Notes: a model not told the origin generated them from the letters alone. Shown: positions 18,084 to 23,796, counted from the first letter of the stretch. The stretch: DNA of 32,012 nucleotides from Betaproteobacteria bacterium Ga0077523 (GCA_001464695.1 LNDQ01000138.1:1-32012); one strand, 5' to 3'. Numbers and translations: made by a program.

Positions 18084-18096
18084 TTTACGGTGTAAA
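18084..18096. promoter_or_regulatory. Operator 2 (TTTAC-GGT-GTAAA) of the TetR-family regulator
   Basis: The arms TTTAC and GTAAA are perfectly complementary around a 3-bp centre and extend one base on each side (C and G). The site ends eight nt before the TetR start codon, so binding would block its own transcription or initiation. Confidence 0.65.
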
Positions 18097-18103
18097 GTGC
18101 GTT

Positions 18104-18793
18104 ATGGCCCAATCACCCCGAAAGCGAACCGCAGGCGGTGAGCGCATGCCGCTGTCGCGGCAGGGCATCGCCCTGGCCGCCCTCGCCCTGATCGACGAAG
18201 AGGGGCTGGAGAGCCTGTCCATGCGCCGGCTCGGCGCGCGGCTGGGCGTGGAGGCGATGGCGCTGTACCACCACTTTCCGAGCAAGGGCGATCTGCTGGA
18301 TGCGGTGATGGAGCAGTTGCTGGACGAGGTGGAAATCCCGGCCCGCGATGCCATGGCACCGCTCGACCGATTGCGAGCCCTCGTCACCCGCTATCGCGGT
18401 ATGGCGCTGCGCCATCCGCCGGCGTTCATACTGCTGGCGGCGCGGCGCTTCAACACCGAGCGAGCCTTCGCTTTCTACGAGGTGATCCTGGAGATGTTCG
18501 CCGACCTGGGGTTCGACGCGAAGCAAGCGGCCCGCTGGTTCCGCCTGATCGGCAACTTCGCGAGCGGCTCGGGCATGGCGGACGTGGCGAGCCGCGAGCG
18601 GATCGCGGATGCGACGCCGCTGCGGCTCGAGCACGATCCGGAGCAGATCGCCTTTCCGCGAGTGCGCGCGGTCGCGCCGCACCTGACGGTCCAGAGCCTC
18701 GATGCGGTGTTCGAGTTCGGTCTGGATGTGTTGTTCGCGGCGCTGGCGGAGGCGGCGCCGGCATTGAAGGGCCTTCGCAGAAGGTCGAGATGA
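18104..18793 (+). CDS. TetR/AcrR-family transcriptional regulator
   Basis: The 229-residue protein has an N-terminal HTH (LSRQGIALAALALIDEEGLESLSMRRLGARLGV in broken form, then ALYHHFPSKGDLLDAV) and a TetR_C-like helical ligand domain. It starts at ATG just after the second of two palindromic operators. Autoregulation and control of the divergent hydroxylase-GNAT-BciA-like genes are inferred from this layout. The ligand is unknown, but a lipid or hydrophobic molecule would fit the targets. Confidence 0.88.
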   Translation: MAQSPRKRTAGGERMPLSRQGIALAALALIDEEGLESLSMRRLGARLGVEAMALYHHFPSKGDLLDAVMEQLLDEVEIPARDAMAPLDRLRALVTRYRGMALRHPPAFILLAARRFNTERAFAFYEVILEMFADLGFDAKQAARWFRLIGNFASGSGMADVASRERIADATPLRLEHDPEQIAFPRVRAVAPHLTVQSLDAVFEFGLDVLFAALAEAAPALKGLRRRSR

Positions 18794-18989
18794 TCGGGCC
18801 ATCCGCGAGCAGCCAGGAATGGGTGCAATCGGGTATGCGATCGGGTGTCACGACCCGAACCTGCCAGCCAAAAACCCGATTCCTGCCACAACGATGCCGC
18901 CCGGTGCGTTTCCCGTGCCGCCCTTGATGGTCACAAGGCTCGAAGGCAGGTAAACTGTACAGAATTCGATACTGATTTCGTGGAACCCC

Positions 18990-19307
18990 ATGACCATCAC
19001 TGCCGCCGACGTCGTGCCACTCACCCAGGCTCGAGCCAATCTCTCCGAACTCGCCGACCAGGTGAAAGCTGGCGCCGAGAAGATCATCACGAAGAACGGC
19101 GAGAGCTATGTCGCGCTGATCGATGCCGAACGCCTCGACTACTATCACCGCCTGGAGCGGGAACGCATCCACCTCGTTCTGATCGACGAAGTGGAGCAAG
19201 GCTTGGCAGACGTGGCGGCAGGCCGGGTTCGCGACGCACGGGAAGCCCTCGCGAGCCTCGGGCAAGTCAACAGGAGAACCGCCGGAGCCCGCCGCAAGAC
19301 CCGCTGA
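18990..19307 (+). CDS. Type II antitoxin, Phd/YefM family
   Basis: This 105-residue protein has the Phd/YefM DNA-binding N-terminus (VVPLTQARANLSELADQVKAG, then ITKNGESYVALI). A longer, charged C-terminal part presumably wraps the toxin. The toxin gene follows after three nt. The upstream region contains TGTACA-GAATTC-GATACT (18956-18973), which may hold the -10 and an autoregulatory site. It is longer than typical YefM (about 85 residues), because of a tail rich in Arg and Ala. Confidence 0.82.
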   Translation: MTITAADVVPLTQARANLSELADQVKAGAEKIITKNGESYVALIDAERLDYYHRLERERIHLVLIDEVEQGLADVAAGRVRDAREALASLGQVNRRTAGARRKTR

Positions 19308-19310
19308 GCT

Positions 19311-19727
19311 GTGGCAGCCTCCAGAAGCATCGTCCGGTTCACAGCGAACTTCGAGGCGAACCTGGCGCAGATCGAAGGGTTCTGGACTGAACGCGAAGCA
19401 CCCCAGGCTTACGCGACCCTGCTCGACGATCTTGCATTGGTAGTTGACAGCCTCGAGCGCCATCCGCGCATCGGGCGCCGATTCCTCACTCGGACGGCGC
19501 AGTCTGTCGAAGCACGGGATCGACTGGCCTCTCTGATCAAGCAGTTCGGCAACGTCGAGGTCCGCGAGTACCTGTCGGGAGATTATCTCCTGCTCTACTC
19601 GATCGGCAGCGTTGCCGATTCGCGCAAGTCCGCAACGAACGTTTACCTGCTGGCGATCAAGCATCACTTGCAGGTCTCGTTCGATTTCGGCAATTTCTGG
19701 CGCAGCCGCAGGGAGGACGCCGAGTAG
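19311..19727 (+). CDS. Type II toxin, RelE/ParE superfamily
   Basis: This 138-residue protein starts at GTG three nt after the antitoxin stop. It carries the RelE/ParE fold pattern: VRFTANFEANLAQIEGFW at the N-terminus, a central helical pair, and the C-terminal strand segment EVREYLSGDYLLLYSI followed by VYLLAIKHH. RelE members cut mRNA in the ribosome and ParE members poison gyrase; sequence alone does not decide. Its position beside an RNA-repair gene set makes an RNase role worth testing. Confidence 0.78.
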   Translation: MAASRSIVRFTANFEANLAQIEGFWTEREAPQAYATLLDDLALVVDSLERHPRIGRRFLTRTAQSVEARDRLASLIKQFGNVEVREYLSGDYLLLYSIGSVADSRKSATNVYLLAIKHHLQVSFDFGNFWRSRREDAE

Positions 19728-19771
19728 CAGCACCGCAGGATGAACTCGCCGAGTAGATGCCGCGTGTGCGG

Positions 19772-20545
19772 CTACTCTGCCTTCGACTCCAACCCATGCT
19801 TGCGGAGCGTCTTGCCGGGAAGCTGGCGCTTCGACCACGCGTAGACGTCGTTGAATCCGTAGGTTGCTGCCAGCACCTTCTTGCTGTCGCGGTTCACGAG
19901 GGAGCCCAGCACCACGTCGTAGGCCGGCGCTGCTTCCGGGCCAGTCTCCAGAAGGCAGAGCGACGCCTCGTACCAGATGCCCTTGACCCGGTGCCACTGC
20001 CGATCGACGGACATGCCCGGCAGGCCGATACGGCGATCGGGATTCGGCGCCACCTTTCGGGTGCAGCACGCCTCCTTCCAGCGCTGACGCACACCCGCGG
20101 CCGTTCGATTCGGCAGGAGGATGCCGGTCAGCGGGTGTACGTACAGGTCCACCCCGCACACTTCCAGGGGAACTGGCTTGCTGTATTGATGGACGAACAC
20201 GCGACCGTCGCGCCAGAACGTCTGGATGGCCACGCGATCGTCGATGTGCTGGAACAGATGCGCCTGCACGGTGTTGCGTCGATCGATGTGCGCGCTGAGC
20301 TCGCTGTAGACCTTCGCCCAGGGGCGATGGATCTGCTTGCTCAGATACCGGTAGAGCGGATTGAGGTTCTCACCGAAACCCTTGCGCTCCCTCGCGTCCC
20401 GCCGGATACCGTAACGGAGCGGTGCGCTCTCGCCATCGCGATCGATCCGGTTGCGCCATTTTCTGCGGGTGCCACGCGTGTCGTACGCCGATCGAAGCCC
20501 GCCGCGGGGCTTCTCGACCAGTACCTTGCTCATGTCATCGCGCAT
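19772..20545 (-). CDS. Conserved protein of unknown function, divergent from the slipin unit
   Basis: I place the start at the ATG at 20545, which has AGGAG seven to eight nt upstream and begins MRDDMSKVLVEKPRGG; the frame is open to 20620. The product is 257 residues, basic, without signal or membrane segments. Visible blocks are NPLYRYLSKQIHRPWAKVYSE, HPLTGIL in the middle, and SKRQLPGKTLRKHGL at the C-terminus. From memory, unverified, I have seen this block pattern in hypothetical proteins near rtcB genes of other phyla. No catalytic motif is recognised. An RNA-binding or RNA-processing role is inference from basic charge and neighbours. Confidence 0.75.
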   Translation of the reverse strand: MRDDMSKVLVEKPRGGLRSAYDTRGTRRKWRNRIDRDGESAPLRYGIRRDARERKGFGENLNPLYRYLSKQIHRPWAKVYSELSAHIDRRNTVQAHLFQHIDDRVAIQTFWRDGRVFVHQYSKPVPLEVCGVDLYVHPLTGILLPNRTAAGVRQRWKEACCTRKVAPNPDRRIGLPGMSVDRQWHRVKGIWYEASLCLLETGPEAAPAYDVVLGSLVNRDSKKVLAATYGFNDVYAWSKRQLPGKTLRKHGLESKAE

Positions 20546-20631
20546 CGCGGTCTCCTGCGGCTTCGCGGCGTGCGCTTGCGCGTACGCCGGATCTGTTCCG
20601 GACAATTTCGAGGCCGGCATTGTTCCAGGGG

Positions 20632-20660
20632 TTGACGAACAAGTAAAGAGTCTTTACATT
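20632..20660 (+). promoter_or_regulatory. Promoter of the tRNA-like array and slipin unit
   Basis: TTGACG (20632-20637), a 17-bp spacer and TACATT (20655-20660) form a near-consensus sigma-70 promoter. The promoter at 23841-23869 has the same -35, the same spacing and a nearly identical -10. Transcription would start near 20667. Confidence 0.75.
20643..20657. promoter_or_regulatory. Perfect 15-bp palindromic operator GTAAAGA-G-TCTTTAC
   Basis: The site covers the promoter spacer and the first half of the -10, so a bound protein would occlude RNA polymerase. A one-mismatch copy lies at the equivalent position of the second promoter (23852-23866), next to the XRE-like gene, which is the best candidate binder. 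Confidence 0.75.
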
Positions 20661-20707
20661 GCGTCGCCATTGCTCGACCGAGCTTCGATTCTCGTCAACA
20701 CGAAACC

Positions 20708-20884
20708 ATGATTTCCATCACCAATGCTGCTGCACGCGGACCCCTATCGGGTTCACCCGCGCTCGCGCACTCGGCCGGCATGCCGTCGCCGGCATCGCGT
20801 GGTGAGGTCGCTCGTCCGGCGGGTTGTCACAGGCACCCCGCGCAGTTCGCGAATCTTGTGTATCCGGGAGGGCCGAGCGCGTAG
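20708..20884 (+). CDS. Leader peptide 1 (58 codons) within the attenuator
   Basis: This short frame starts at ATG 48 nt after the -10 box and ends at TAG inside the leader hairpin region. The peptide starts MISITNAAARGPL and ends with HPAQFANLVYPGGPSA. The second leader ORF (23915-24097) shares AAR-P, HPxxxxNL and YPG in the same order and stops at the equivalent structural position. No clear ribosome site is seen before the ATG, which weakens the call. It most likely acts by where the ribosome sits rather than as a functional protein. Confidence 0.55.
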   Translation: MISITNAAARGPLSGSPALAHSAGMPSPASRGEVARPAGCHRHPAQFANLVYPGGPSA

Positions 20885-20946
20885 GCGCGCGCGCCCGACA
20901 GCTCTGTTCGCAGAGGCCCGGATACCGCAAGGATCCGGGCCTTTTT
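20860..20946 (+). terminator. Attenuator 1: intrinsic terminator with competing antiterminator
   Basis: The terminator stem is GGCCCGGAT (20915-20923) with ATCCGGGCC (20933-20941), extended by CC/GG and capped by a GCAA tetraloop, followed by TTTTT. Upstream GTATCCGGG (20860-20868) can instead pair with CCCGGATAC (20917-20925), which would prevent the terminator. Between them lies a GC-rich hairpin containing the leader stop codon and a CTCTG-TTCG-CAGAG hairpin. A ribosome at the leader stop codon would cover the GTATCCGGG arm and so favour termination. Confidence 0.8.
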
Positions 20947-20986
20947 CATTTCCACTCACGGGTCGGCCATGGCGCCGGCTGGTGAT

Positions 20987-20998
20987 CGCTCTTTGACA
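20987..20998 (+). promoter_or_regulatory. boxA-like antitermination sequence 1
   Basis: CGCTCTTTGACA matches the rRNA boxA consensus TGCTCTTTAACA at 10 of 12 positions. It lies 40 nt after the terminator and 52 nt before the first tRNA-like element, where NusB/S10 antitermination would help polymerase cross 1.2 kb of untranslated DNA. Confidence 0.5.
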
Positions 20999-21049
20999 AT
21001 TCGGCGCAGGAAGACCTCGGCACTGGCCGAAGGCGAATCCTGCAATTCC

Positions 21050-21125
21050 GCGGATGTAGCTCAGCAGGCAGAGCGCGACTCTTCCAAAGTCGAGGTCACG
21101 AGTTCGAGGCTCGTCATCCGCTCCA
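21050..21125 (+). tRNA. tRNA-Gly-like, anticodon UCC
   Basis: A complete 76-nt cloverleaf. The acceptor GCGGATG/CATCCGC is perfect, D stem GCTC/GAGC, anticodon arm CGACT-CTTCCAA-AGTCG, T stem ACGAG/CTCGT, discriminator T and encoded CCA. U33 is present. The T loop TTCGAGG ends in G where a pyrimidine is usual. It is the first member of the array and could be functional or a mimic. Confidence 0.75.
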
Positions 21126-21144
21126 CCTCTGGTACATCCGTGCC

Positions 21145-21209
21145 GCCTCTGCGTGGCAGCCGCCATACATGCGGCAGGCCGCGCGTTCGAATCGTCGTCG
21201 GAGGCACCA
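21145..21209 (+). ncRNA. Truncated tRNA-like element, anticodon-like loop UAC (Val-like)
   Basis: Acceptor GCCTCTG (21145-21151) pairs with CGGAGGC with one wobble, and ACCA follows. The anticodon arm is GCCGC-CATACAT-GCGGC with A at position 33. The T loop is TTCGAAT, but its stem is degenerate (GCGCG against CGTCG). There is no room for a D arm in this fold. A longer fold using 21125-21131 as acceptor and TGCC/GGCA as D stem is possible. Confidence 0.5.
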
Positions 21210-21214
21210 CTTTC

Positions 21215-21290
21215 GCCGAGATAGCTCAGCCGGTAGAGCGGCGCGTTGAAGGCGCGTGCGTCGGAGGTTCGAAACCTTCTCTCGGCACCA
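21215..21290 (+). tRNA. tRNA-Phe-like, anticodon GAA
   Basis: A complete 76-nt cloverleaf. Acceptor GCCGAGA/TCTCGGC, D stem GCTC/GAGC with loop AGCCGGTA, anticodon loop TTGAAGG, T arm GGAGG-TTCGAAA-CCTTC, discriminator A and encoded CCA. Position 37 is G and 38 is G, unlike the CTGAAAA loop of housekeeping tRNA-Phe. This argues for a divergent copy or mimic. Confidence 0.78.
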
Positions 21291-21295
21291 CCATT

Positions 21296-21381
21296 CTGGA
21301 CGTAGCCCAGTGGTCGAAGGCATCCGGCCGCAAACCGGAAGGCGCAAGCCCGCGTCCGTTCGAATCGGACCGTCCAGTCCA
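21296..21381 (+). tRNA. Class II-shaped tRNA-like, anticodon GCA (Cys)
   Basis: An 86-nt element with perfect acceptor CTGGACG/CGTCCAG, 3-bp D stem GCC/GGC, anticodon arm TCCGG-CCGCAAA-CCGGA, T arm GTCCG-TTCGAAT-CGGAC and TCCA end. The variable region is 14 nt and can form a GGC-GCAA-GCC arm, giving a Ser/Leu-like body with a Cys anticodon. Position 33 is C, not U. Standard tRNA-Cys is class I, so this is unusual. Confidence 0.65.
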
Positions 21382-21390
21382 AGCACTACC

Positions 21391-21466
21391 CTCGGTGTGG
21401 CGCAGTTGGGAGCGCGCGTGATTTGGGATCACGAGGCCGCAGGTTCGAGGCCTGCCACCGAGACCA
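21391..21466 (+). tRNA. tRNA-Pro-like, anticodon UGG
   Basis: A complete 76-nt cloverleaf. Acceptor CTCGGTG/CACCGAG starts with the C1-G72 pair typical of bacterial tRNA-Pro. D stem GCGC/GCGC, anticodon arm CGTGA-TTTGGGA-TCACG, T stem GCAGG/CCTGC, discriminator A and encoded CCA are all present. It is the most canonical element of the array. Confidence 0.78.
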
Positions 21467-21475
21467 TATCCGGCG

Positions 21476-21567
21476 TGCGCTTGGGTGTAGCCGTAGCTCA
21501 ACGGCAGAGCGGCGGAATGTGGCTCCGCCGATGCCGGTTCAATTCCGGCCGGTCACCCCCAAGCGCA
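21476..21567 (+). tRNA. tRNA-His-like, anticodon GUG, in an extended stem
   Basis: The body 21487-21557 has D stem GCTC/GAGC, anticodon arm GCGGA-ATGTGGC-TCCGC and T arm GCCGG-TTCAATT-CCGGC. The acceptor GTAGCCG/CGGTCAC has one A-C mismatch and one G-U. It is continued by a perfect 10-bp helix TGCGCTTGGG (21476-21485) with CCCAAGCGCA (21558-21567). The whole stem is 18 positions with two mismatches, and no proper CCA end follows C73. Confidence 0.65.
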
Positions 21568-21587
21568 TGCACCACACAACAACTCTT

Positions 21588-21751
21588 CCCCTCGTGGCGA
21601 AACTGGACTACGCACTGGTCACAGAAACCGGGGCCGCGAGGCATATCAGTTCCGCCGGGCCGCCCCTTGGTGCTGGCGCCCCCCCATGGGGGCAGCGAAC
21701 GCAGAGAGCGTGGGGGTGACTCACCGTCTTCGACTCGGACCGAGGGGACCA
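21588..21751 (+). pseudogene. tRNA-Leu-like (anticodon CAG) interrupted by a repeat
   Basis: The 5' half CCCCTCG-TG-GCG-loop-CGC with anticodon arm CTGGT-CACAGAA-ACCGG is Leu-like, and the 3' half ends TTCGACT...CGAGGGG-ACCA. The acceptor is a perfect 7 bp, yet the halves are about 164 nt apart because a GC-rich repeat (21657-21717) sits in the variable/T region. Position 33 is A. It is either a disrupted tRNA or a mimic in which the insert is tolerated. Confidence 0.6.
21657..21717. repeat. GC-rich intergenic repeat inserted in the Leu-like element
   Basis: The segment starts GGGCCGCCCC, contains CCCCCATGGGGG (21681-21692) and ends GAGAGCGTGGGGG. It resembles, from memory, a repeat common between genes in Burkholderiales. 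No second copy is seen in this window. Confidence 0.55.
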
Positions 21752-21914
21752 TATTGATTGCGCAGGATCGCGCTCAGGCTCGATCCCGCGCCAGACGCTT
21801 TCGTCGCGAAACGCGAAGGCTCACAGGTCAGGGTTCACAAGCCCTGCCGGTGTGCGGCGACCGGGCATGCCCCGTCGTCACCGTACATGCCGCCAAGCGG
21901 GAAACGATGAATCC
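21752..21914 (+). ncRNA. Structured spacer of the array, tRNA remnants not resolved
   Basis: It holds three hairpins: 21760-21791 (GCGC-GGATCG with CGATCC-GCGC, one mismatch), 21829-21846 (CAGGG, loop TTCACAAG, CCCTG, resembling a Val CAC anticodon arm with one extra base) and 21848-21883 (CGGTG...CACCG). I could not fold a whole cloverleaf here, and no protein-coding sign is seen. Confidence 0.4.
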
Positions 21915-21969
21915 GGTGAAGCGTTGGACGCCCGCAAGGGTCGGGGTTCGATTCCCCGCTTCACCTCCA
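21915..21969 (+). ncRNA. 55-nt acceptor plus T-arm mini-tRNA
   Basis: A perfect 7-bp acceptor GGTGAAG/CTTCACC, a perfect T arm CGGGG-TTCGATT-CCCCG with consensus T loop, and a TCCA end are present. D and anticodon arms are replaced by 20 nt that form a small CCC-GCAA-GGG hairpin. This is the top half of a tRNA (minihelix), reminiscent of the tRNA-like part of tmRNA or bacterial Y RNAs. It shares its last CA with the next element. Confidence 0.6.
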
Positions 21970-22040
21970 CTGGATAGCTCAGTCGGTAGAGCGACGCACT
22001 CATCGTGCGCAAGTCGCGGGTTCGACTCCCGCTCCAATGA
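21968..22040 (+). tRNA. tRNA-Met-like, anticodon CAU, no encoded CCA
   Basis: Cloverleaf with acceptor CACTGGA/TCCAATG (one C-A mismatch), D stem GCTC/GAGC with AGTCGGTA loop, anticodon arm ACGCA-CTCATCG-TGCGC, T arm GCGGG-TTCGACT-CCCGC and discriminator A. CTG follows in place of CCA. Position 37 is C instead of a purine. The CAU anticodon could also be an Ile2 type. Confidence 0.68.
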
Positions 22041-22257
22041 CTGGACAGCAAATCCAGCAGTACCGGTCGCAAGACCATCCGCCGGACGTGAGCCCTGCCT
22101 AAACACAGCCATCTAAGCTCAGGCAGTTCATCAGCGGCGGCAGCTCGTGCACCGAACAAGCAGGGTTGCGCGTCCACGGTCAACTTCTGGCAACGGTACT
22201 GCCACGAAGCGCGCCGTGACCCCCGACCCCGGCATTCGTTGCCCGCCGCCGCCGCTG
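22041..22257 (+). ncRNA. Structured RNA between the tRNA-like array and slipin
   Basis: Three hairpins have anticodon-arm-like loops: 22041-22057 (CTGGA-CAGCAAA-TCCAG, Cys-like GCA), 22107-22119 (AGC-CATCTAA-GCT, Arg-like UCU, inside CTGCCT/AGGCAG) and 22188-22204 (TGGCA-ACGGTAC-TGCCA, Thr-like GGU). A GGTC-GCAA-GACC hairpin lies at 22065-22076. CAGCGGCGGC (22132-22141) pairs with GCCGCCGCTG (22248-22257), closing a 126-nt domain 30 nt before the slipin ribosome site. Confidence 0.45.
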
Positions 22258-22298
22258 TAACGGCACCCATTCAATCAGCAAGGAAGAAGGAGAAACCG

Positions 22299-23438
22299 AT
22301 GTTCATGAAGCGCGTAGTCGTGCGAAAGCACGAGCGCGGCCTGCTGCTGCGCTACGGCGATTTCGATCGCATCCTGCGTCCCGGGACGTACTGGCTGTAC
22401 GAGGGGCTGGACAGCATGAGCGTGGAGCTGTTCTCGCTCGAGCAACCCGCGTTCACGCACCGTCTGGCGGATTATCTGATGGCGAAGGAGCCTGCGGTCG
22501 TGGCGGCCGAGTTCGTGCACGTGGTGCTCGGCGAGAACCAGGTGGGCCTGCGCACCGAGAACGGTATGCCGGTGGAAGTGCTGCCGCCCGGGAGCCGTCG
22601 TCTTTACTGGAAGGACGGGCTGGTCGACGTGGCCGTCGAGACCATCGACATCGCTGGGTCGGCGGAGGTACCGACGGCACTGGCGACTCGTATTGCGCCG
22701 AACGAAGCGCGAGCGCGAGCGGTGACCGGTCTTTCCGGTGTCCTGCAGGTGTTGGTGCCCGATTACGCGGCCGGCATCCTGTGGATCGACGGCAAGATCG
22801 ATCGGCTGCTGACGCCGGGCGCGCACGCGTTCTGGAAGTTCAACCGCGACGTGACAGTGAAGTTGGTGGACCTTCGGCTGCAGGTGACGGAAGTCACGGG
22901 ACAGGAGATCCTGACCCGCGACAAGGTCGGGCTGCGTGTCAACCTGTCGGCTACCTGGCGCGTCATCGACGTGGTGAAGGCCTACAACGAACTGGCGAAG
23001 CCCGAGGAACAGCTCTATCGCGAGCTGCAGTTCGGTCTCCGGTCCGCGGTAGGGACGCGCTCGCTCGACGAGCTGCTGGAGAACAAGACGCTGATCGACG
23101 ATATCGTGAGCACTCAGGTTCGCGAGCGGCTTTCGCCCTACGGCCTGTCGCTCGAGAGCGTGGGCGTGAAGGACATCGTGCTGCCGGGCGAGATGAAGAC
23201 CATCCTCGCCCAGGTGGTGGAGGCCGGGAAGGCTGCCGAGGCCAACGGGATCCGCCGGCGCGAGGAGACCGCTGCTACGCGTTCGCTGCTCAACACGGCA
23301 AAGGTGATGGAAGACAACCCTGTCGCCCTGCGCCTGAAGGAGCTCGAGACGCTGGAGCGTGTGGCCGAGCGCATCGACCGGATCTCGGTGTTCGGGGGCC
23401 TCGATCAGGTCCTGAACGGGCTGGTCAAGCTGCGTTGA
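22299..23438 (+). CDS. Slipin (SPFH/band 7 family protein)
   Basis: I place the start at the ATG at 22299 with AAGGAG six nt upstream; the product is 379 residues. The N-terminal part contains two similar segments (RKHERGLLLRYGDFDRILRPG and PDYAAGILWIDGKIDRLLTPG). The SPFH domain (EILTRDKVGLRVNLSATW) and a coiled-coil tail (EAGKAAEANGIRRREETAATR) follow. No classic N-terminal membrane helix is seen, so membrane contact may be peripheral. Slipins of this type often neighbour rtcB. It is transcribed from the attenuated promoter through the tRNA-like array. Confidence 0.88.
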   Translation: MFMKRVVVRKHERGLLLRYGDFDRILRPGTYWLYEGLDSMSVELFSLEQPAFTHRLADYLMAKEPAVVAAEFVHVVLGENQVGLRTENGMPVEVLPPGSRRLYWKDGLVDVAVETIDIAGSAEVPTALATRIAPNEARARAVTGLSGVLQVLVPDYAAGILWIDGKIDRLLTPGAHAFWKFNRDVTVKLVDLRLQVTEVTGQEILTRDKVGLRVNLSATWRVIDVVKAYNELAKPEEQLYRELQFGLRSAVGTRSLDELLENKTLIDDIVSTQVRERLSPYGLSLESVGVKDIVLPGEMKTILAQVVEAGKAAEANGIRRREETAATRSLLNTAKVMEDNPVALRLKELETLERVAERIDRISVFGGLDQVLNGLVKLR

Positions 23439-23796
23439 GGATCATGTCCTTCAGCCGTGCGCGCAGTTCTTTCCGGCCGGCACTGTTGGTGGCCCGCCAC
23501 GCTTTCAGCGCTAGATCGAGAAAAGCCTTCTCGGTCGCCGTGGGGGTGGCATCGGCCCTTTCCTCGTCGAGCCACCCGGCAGGCTTGCCGCAATGCTGTT
23601 CGATCTGGCGCGCGAGCTTGTCGCCGATGGGGCGCGACGCCTTCAACTGACTCCACATGCTGGGGGAGATCTCCACCGATGCGGCGAAGGACTGCTCCAA
23701 CCCCTTGGGCGAGGCGCCCGTGGCGAGCGCCTTCTCGATGTAGGCCTGGAAGAGCGCAAGCACGTTCTGCCGGCGGGTGATGGTGATGTTGCTCAT
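23425..23796 (-). CDS. XRE-like DNA-binding regulator
   Basis: This 123-residue protein contains a lambda-repressor-type HTH (GLEQSFAASVEISPSMWSQLKAS) followed by IGDKLARQIEQHCGKPAGWLDEE, typical of phage C1-like regulators, and a short helical C-terminus. It lies between slipin (convergent, 14-nt overlap of 3' ends) and the rtcB unit (divergent, 45 nt from its promoter). The shared palindrome in both island promoters is the probable target, giving coordinated control and possibly autoregulation. Ligand or signal is unknown. Confidence 0.75.
   Translation of the reverse strand: MSNITITRRQNVLALFQAYIEKALATGASPKGLEQSFAASVEISPSMWSQLKASRPIGDKLARQIEQHCGKPAGWLDEERADATPTATEKAFLDLALKAWRATNSAGRKELRARLKDMILNAA

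Noticed and set aside
20993..20998. Perfect TTGACA as a -35 element upstream of the tRNA-like array
   Set aside because: No -10-like hexamer lies at 16-18 bp; the surrounding sequence fits a boxA better.
21050..22040. Array as a CRISPR or simple tandem repeat
   Set aside because: The units are not identical repeats with unique spacers; similarity is structural (cloverleaf) rather than sequence identity.
20969..22116. Protein-coding frames through the tRNA-like array (for example 20969-21421 and 21256-22116)
   Set aside because: Their translations only reflect tRNA-like sequence on either strand; no ribosome sites or domains.
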